Assembly (NCBI GenBank): GCA_037893245.1
Contig: JBAIAA010000513.1
Location: forward strand, 124,001-188,000
Direction: 5' to 3'
Length of the DNA: 64,000 bases
Source of the DNA: Crossaster papposus
Lineage: Eukaryota; Echinodermata; Asteroidea; Velatida; Solasteridae
Under the pieces are notes generated by a model. That model did not search any database. It had not been told where the DNA came from and saw nothing but the letters and a program-made list of their open reading frames with translations. Positions within the stretch are counted from its first letter, which is position 1; each line of letters opens with the position of its first letter. Shown piece by piece: positions 61,760-64,000 of the stretch. The translations under genes were made by a program, and so were the position numbers.

Positions 61760-62349
61760 TTTAACAAAAACAACAACAAAAGTCTTGCTCAGCAAAATCA
61801 TGTTAAAGGTAGGATACACCATTGGTAGATGCTTGAATTATCATGAATAGGTAGATTTGGGGGGTTGTATTTTATAGTAAATATCGTTTAACTGACCTGT
61901 TCGAAGTTTTACAATCATGGGTGCCGAGAAAAACCACGAAAAATAGCGTTGGTTTTCAACCGGCGCCGAGCAGTTATTCTTATGTTATCTTTGTTTTTAC
62001 GCGATCGCCGGACGGCGATCGCAAATTTGTCTTTATAAAATTCAATTTTTCGGAATAATTACAGGATATCTAGCGCAATCATTTGCTGGATGCCTACAAT
62101 CATTATTTACTTTCAAATGAGTAAGATTTTTCTTAATAATTCAGTAGTAAATATTTTCGATATCTGCAAATGGTGTATCCTACCTTTAACAGCCAAAACT
62201 CCATTTGCTTTTTTGTGCCAAGCAAACACCAGCTGAATACCAGTCACAAACAATATACATAATCTGAAAATTTGGTTTGTAACTTTGCAAGGAAGAATGT
62301 AAATGCTAAGACATTTTTTGAGCTTTACAGCTTTATGAAATTGGCCCCT
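61760..62349. mobile_element. CAN-target MITE copy split by a family A MITE
   Basis: AGTCTTGCTCAGCAAAATCA on the left and CAGCCAAAACTCC...TTTATGAAATTGGCCCC on the right are the two parts of one element of the 14544 family. The family A MITE (61803-62189) separates them exactly at a TTAA. Confidence 0.7.
61803..62189 (-). mobile_element. TTAA-ended MITE, family A, copy 10 (nested)
   Basis: 387 bp, inverse orientation, with both TTAA ends and an intact central palindrome at 62001-62022. The host interruption shows that TTAA is duplicated on insertion. Confidence 0.85.
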
Positions 62350-62601
62350 TAGACACATGAGAGCAGTGTCAACAAAAAACACAGACGTGAGACTGTGATA
62401 GAATCATGACTGTCATGATAAATGCACTAGTCATTTCCGGTTGTGTCGGGGAAAAACGTCTTTGCTTGCACTTAATTTGTTTTTATGGCAATCTCAAAAA
62501 GGGGAATGAAAGCGGTTTTGTGTGATTAAGAACCAGCGCCTAGTATTTGAAGGACCTCTGCTATTGGTATAATTTATACTCAAGATTGTTATGTTTGTAG
62601 C

Positions 62602-63025
62602 CAAGGTTTTCGCTTTGCTTATTACGAAGCATTCATTGTATGTTTACAAAGAAATCCATATTTTTCATGTTAGAAATTCAATCTCCTAAAACAAAAAACA
62701 CACAAAAAATAAAACCAAGACAAATAAAAAATCCAATAAGAATTTAATTTTCCTGTATTGACATTGAATTATCCTATATGTACAGGATATTAATGTAAAA
62801 TGATGATTAAAGTCAAGGTTTCCCGCTTTGTTTACCAAGCATTCATTGCATGTTTACAGAGAAATCCATATTTTTCATGTTAGAAATTCAATCCCCTAAA
62901 ACAAAAAACAAAAAATAAATAAAACGAAGACAAACAAAAAATCCAATAAGAATTTAATTTTCTTGTATTGACATTGAATTATCCTATATGTACAGGGTAT
63001 TAATGTAAAATGATGATTAAAGTTA
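62602..63025 (+). repeat. 212-bp tandem duplication
   Basis: The segment 62602-62813 is repeated directly at 62814-63025 with few changes: CATTCATTG.ATGTTTACA, CATATTTTTCATGTTAGAAA and TTGACATTGAATTATCCTAT occur in both. The copies differ mainly in an A-rich stretch. Confidence 0.9.
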
Positions 63026-63034
63026 TTACACTAC

Positions 63035-63308
63035 CTCCAAATAGGCACTTGGGGAGACAATCCCATAGAGATACACACAAACTTAAAACAGTCCTAACTT
63101 GTTTACTCTAACCTTTTTTCTCTAAGATCTTTAAGATTTATGCTATTTAGACCAAAATATGTCGTTCTAGGACAAAAATAACTCCCAAATATCGTTTTTT
63201 AGGGTAGCTAGACACTCAGGGAGACACTGAAATGTCTCCCTAAGTGCCACTGTCTCCTTATTACCTAAAAACGTACGCTAATTTGTCTCCCCAAGTGCCT
63301 GTTTGGAA
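63035..63308. mobile_element. small TIR element (GGCACTTGGGGAGACA ends)
   Basis: AAATAGGCACTTGGGGAGACA faces TGTCTCCCCAAGTGCCTGTTT. A second pair, GGGAGACACTGAAATGTCTCCC, lies inside. A related GGGAGACATTTTGAGGTCTCCC hairpin stands at 12471-12493. Confidence 0.65.
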
Positions 63309-63629
63309 GAATTATTGAATGGAGATGGCACAAACTCAAAGGACATTTGATAACAAATCAAAATCTTACAGCCATTTCAGTACATTGCTGCTCCAAGTTA
63401 CAATGCTTGTAATTATTAGCAGTACTGCAAACTTGGGAATTACATGTAACATACATAGGGAATTGATTAAAAGGGATTCGGTTTATTAGAGCAAGTAATC
63501 CATACATGTATGTATTGTATCCTAAACGTGCTTCAATAGGCAAGTTTGTGTAAATGGTCAGCGAAACAAAAATGACATTAAAAGACCAGTTTTATTTTAT
63601 TTGTGCATTTTATCTTTTAACATTTACTT

Positions 63630-63890
63630 TTCTGAATCCATCAAAATCCAGACCCCTGTTTTGAGAATTTCAGGGGTATTAAGGCTACCTCCTTATTGAA
63701 AACTTGGGGATTTTAATGGATTGAGGATTGTACGAAAGCCTATCGGTACTGCAGGATTTCGATGGATTCGGGATAACTCCATATTAGGCAATCACCAACA
63801 CCAACATTTGTGTGCGTGACAACATTTGTGGATTTTGGGGGGATTCAGAATACTTTCTAGTAAAGCTACCCAAGAGGTTAGGGTTATTAA
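63630..63890. repeat. word-iterated element (AATCCATC type)
   Basis: The words TGAATCCATCAAAATCCAG, TTTTAATGGATTGAGGAT and TTTCGATGGATTCGGGAT recur. The right end reads GGTTAGGGTTATTAAG. Same style as 46082-46458. Confidence 0.5.
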
Positions 63891-64000
63891 GCAACAAAAG
63901 CGCTCAAAATCTAAAGATAGGTGTTTTACAAAGTGCAAGTTTTTTCTTTCGGAATGACGTATATTCTGAGAAAACAATATTCAAAGTTTTCGATTTCAAT

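Overview
The window looks like nuclear DNA of a marine deuterostome invertebrate, most likely an echinoderm. The one certain gene is split into short exons by large introns with GT..AG borders. The rest is AT-rich and crowded with short inverted-repeat transposons, a tRNA-derived SINE and a 5'-truncated CR1/L2-type LINE. The echinoderm assignment is an inference from repeat style and cannot be proved here.

Layout. 1-8.0 kb: non-coding DNA with several inverted-repeat elements, including two families that insert at TTAA. 8.41-8.80 kb: first coding exon of an unidentified single-pass membrane protein on the + strand. 8.8-26.6 kb: no certain gene; it holds a SINE, a 1-kb fold-back element, a TIR element with about 75-bp internal repeats split by a 2.4-kb block, and a hAT-like element nested in another transposon. 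26.7-30.9 kb: a dense chain of palindromic elements, namely an inverted pair flanking a broken THAP-domain exon, a 1.25-kb palindrome, and three GC-rich elements whose interiors are built from short reiterated words. 31.0-32.6 kb: LINE reverse transcriptase on the - strand with one in-frame stop. 32.6-38.7 kb: more fold-backs and a hAT-like element nested in a TTAA-ended element.

38.775-53.177 kb and beyond: ten coding exons of SEC23, the GTPase-activating subunit of the COPII inner coat. They encode residues 1-471 of an expected ~765 with no reading-frame error. The last ~290 residues are not in the window, so the intron after the tenth exon runs past the right edge (more than 10.8 kb). The introns carry TTAA elements, CAN-target MITEs, a tight 10-bp minisatellite and word-iterated elements.

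I found no operon-like system, CRISPR or cellular gene cluster. The most notable material is the mobile DNA. Nested insertions with recoverable target duplications and internal empty sites allow superfamilies to be assigned from this sequence alone. Several unrelated-looking elements also share one architecture: terminal inverted repeats around an interior made of degenerate copies of a short word.
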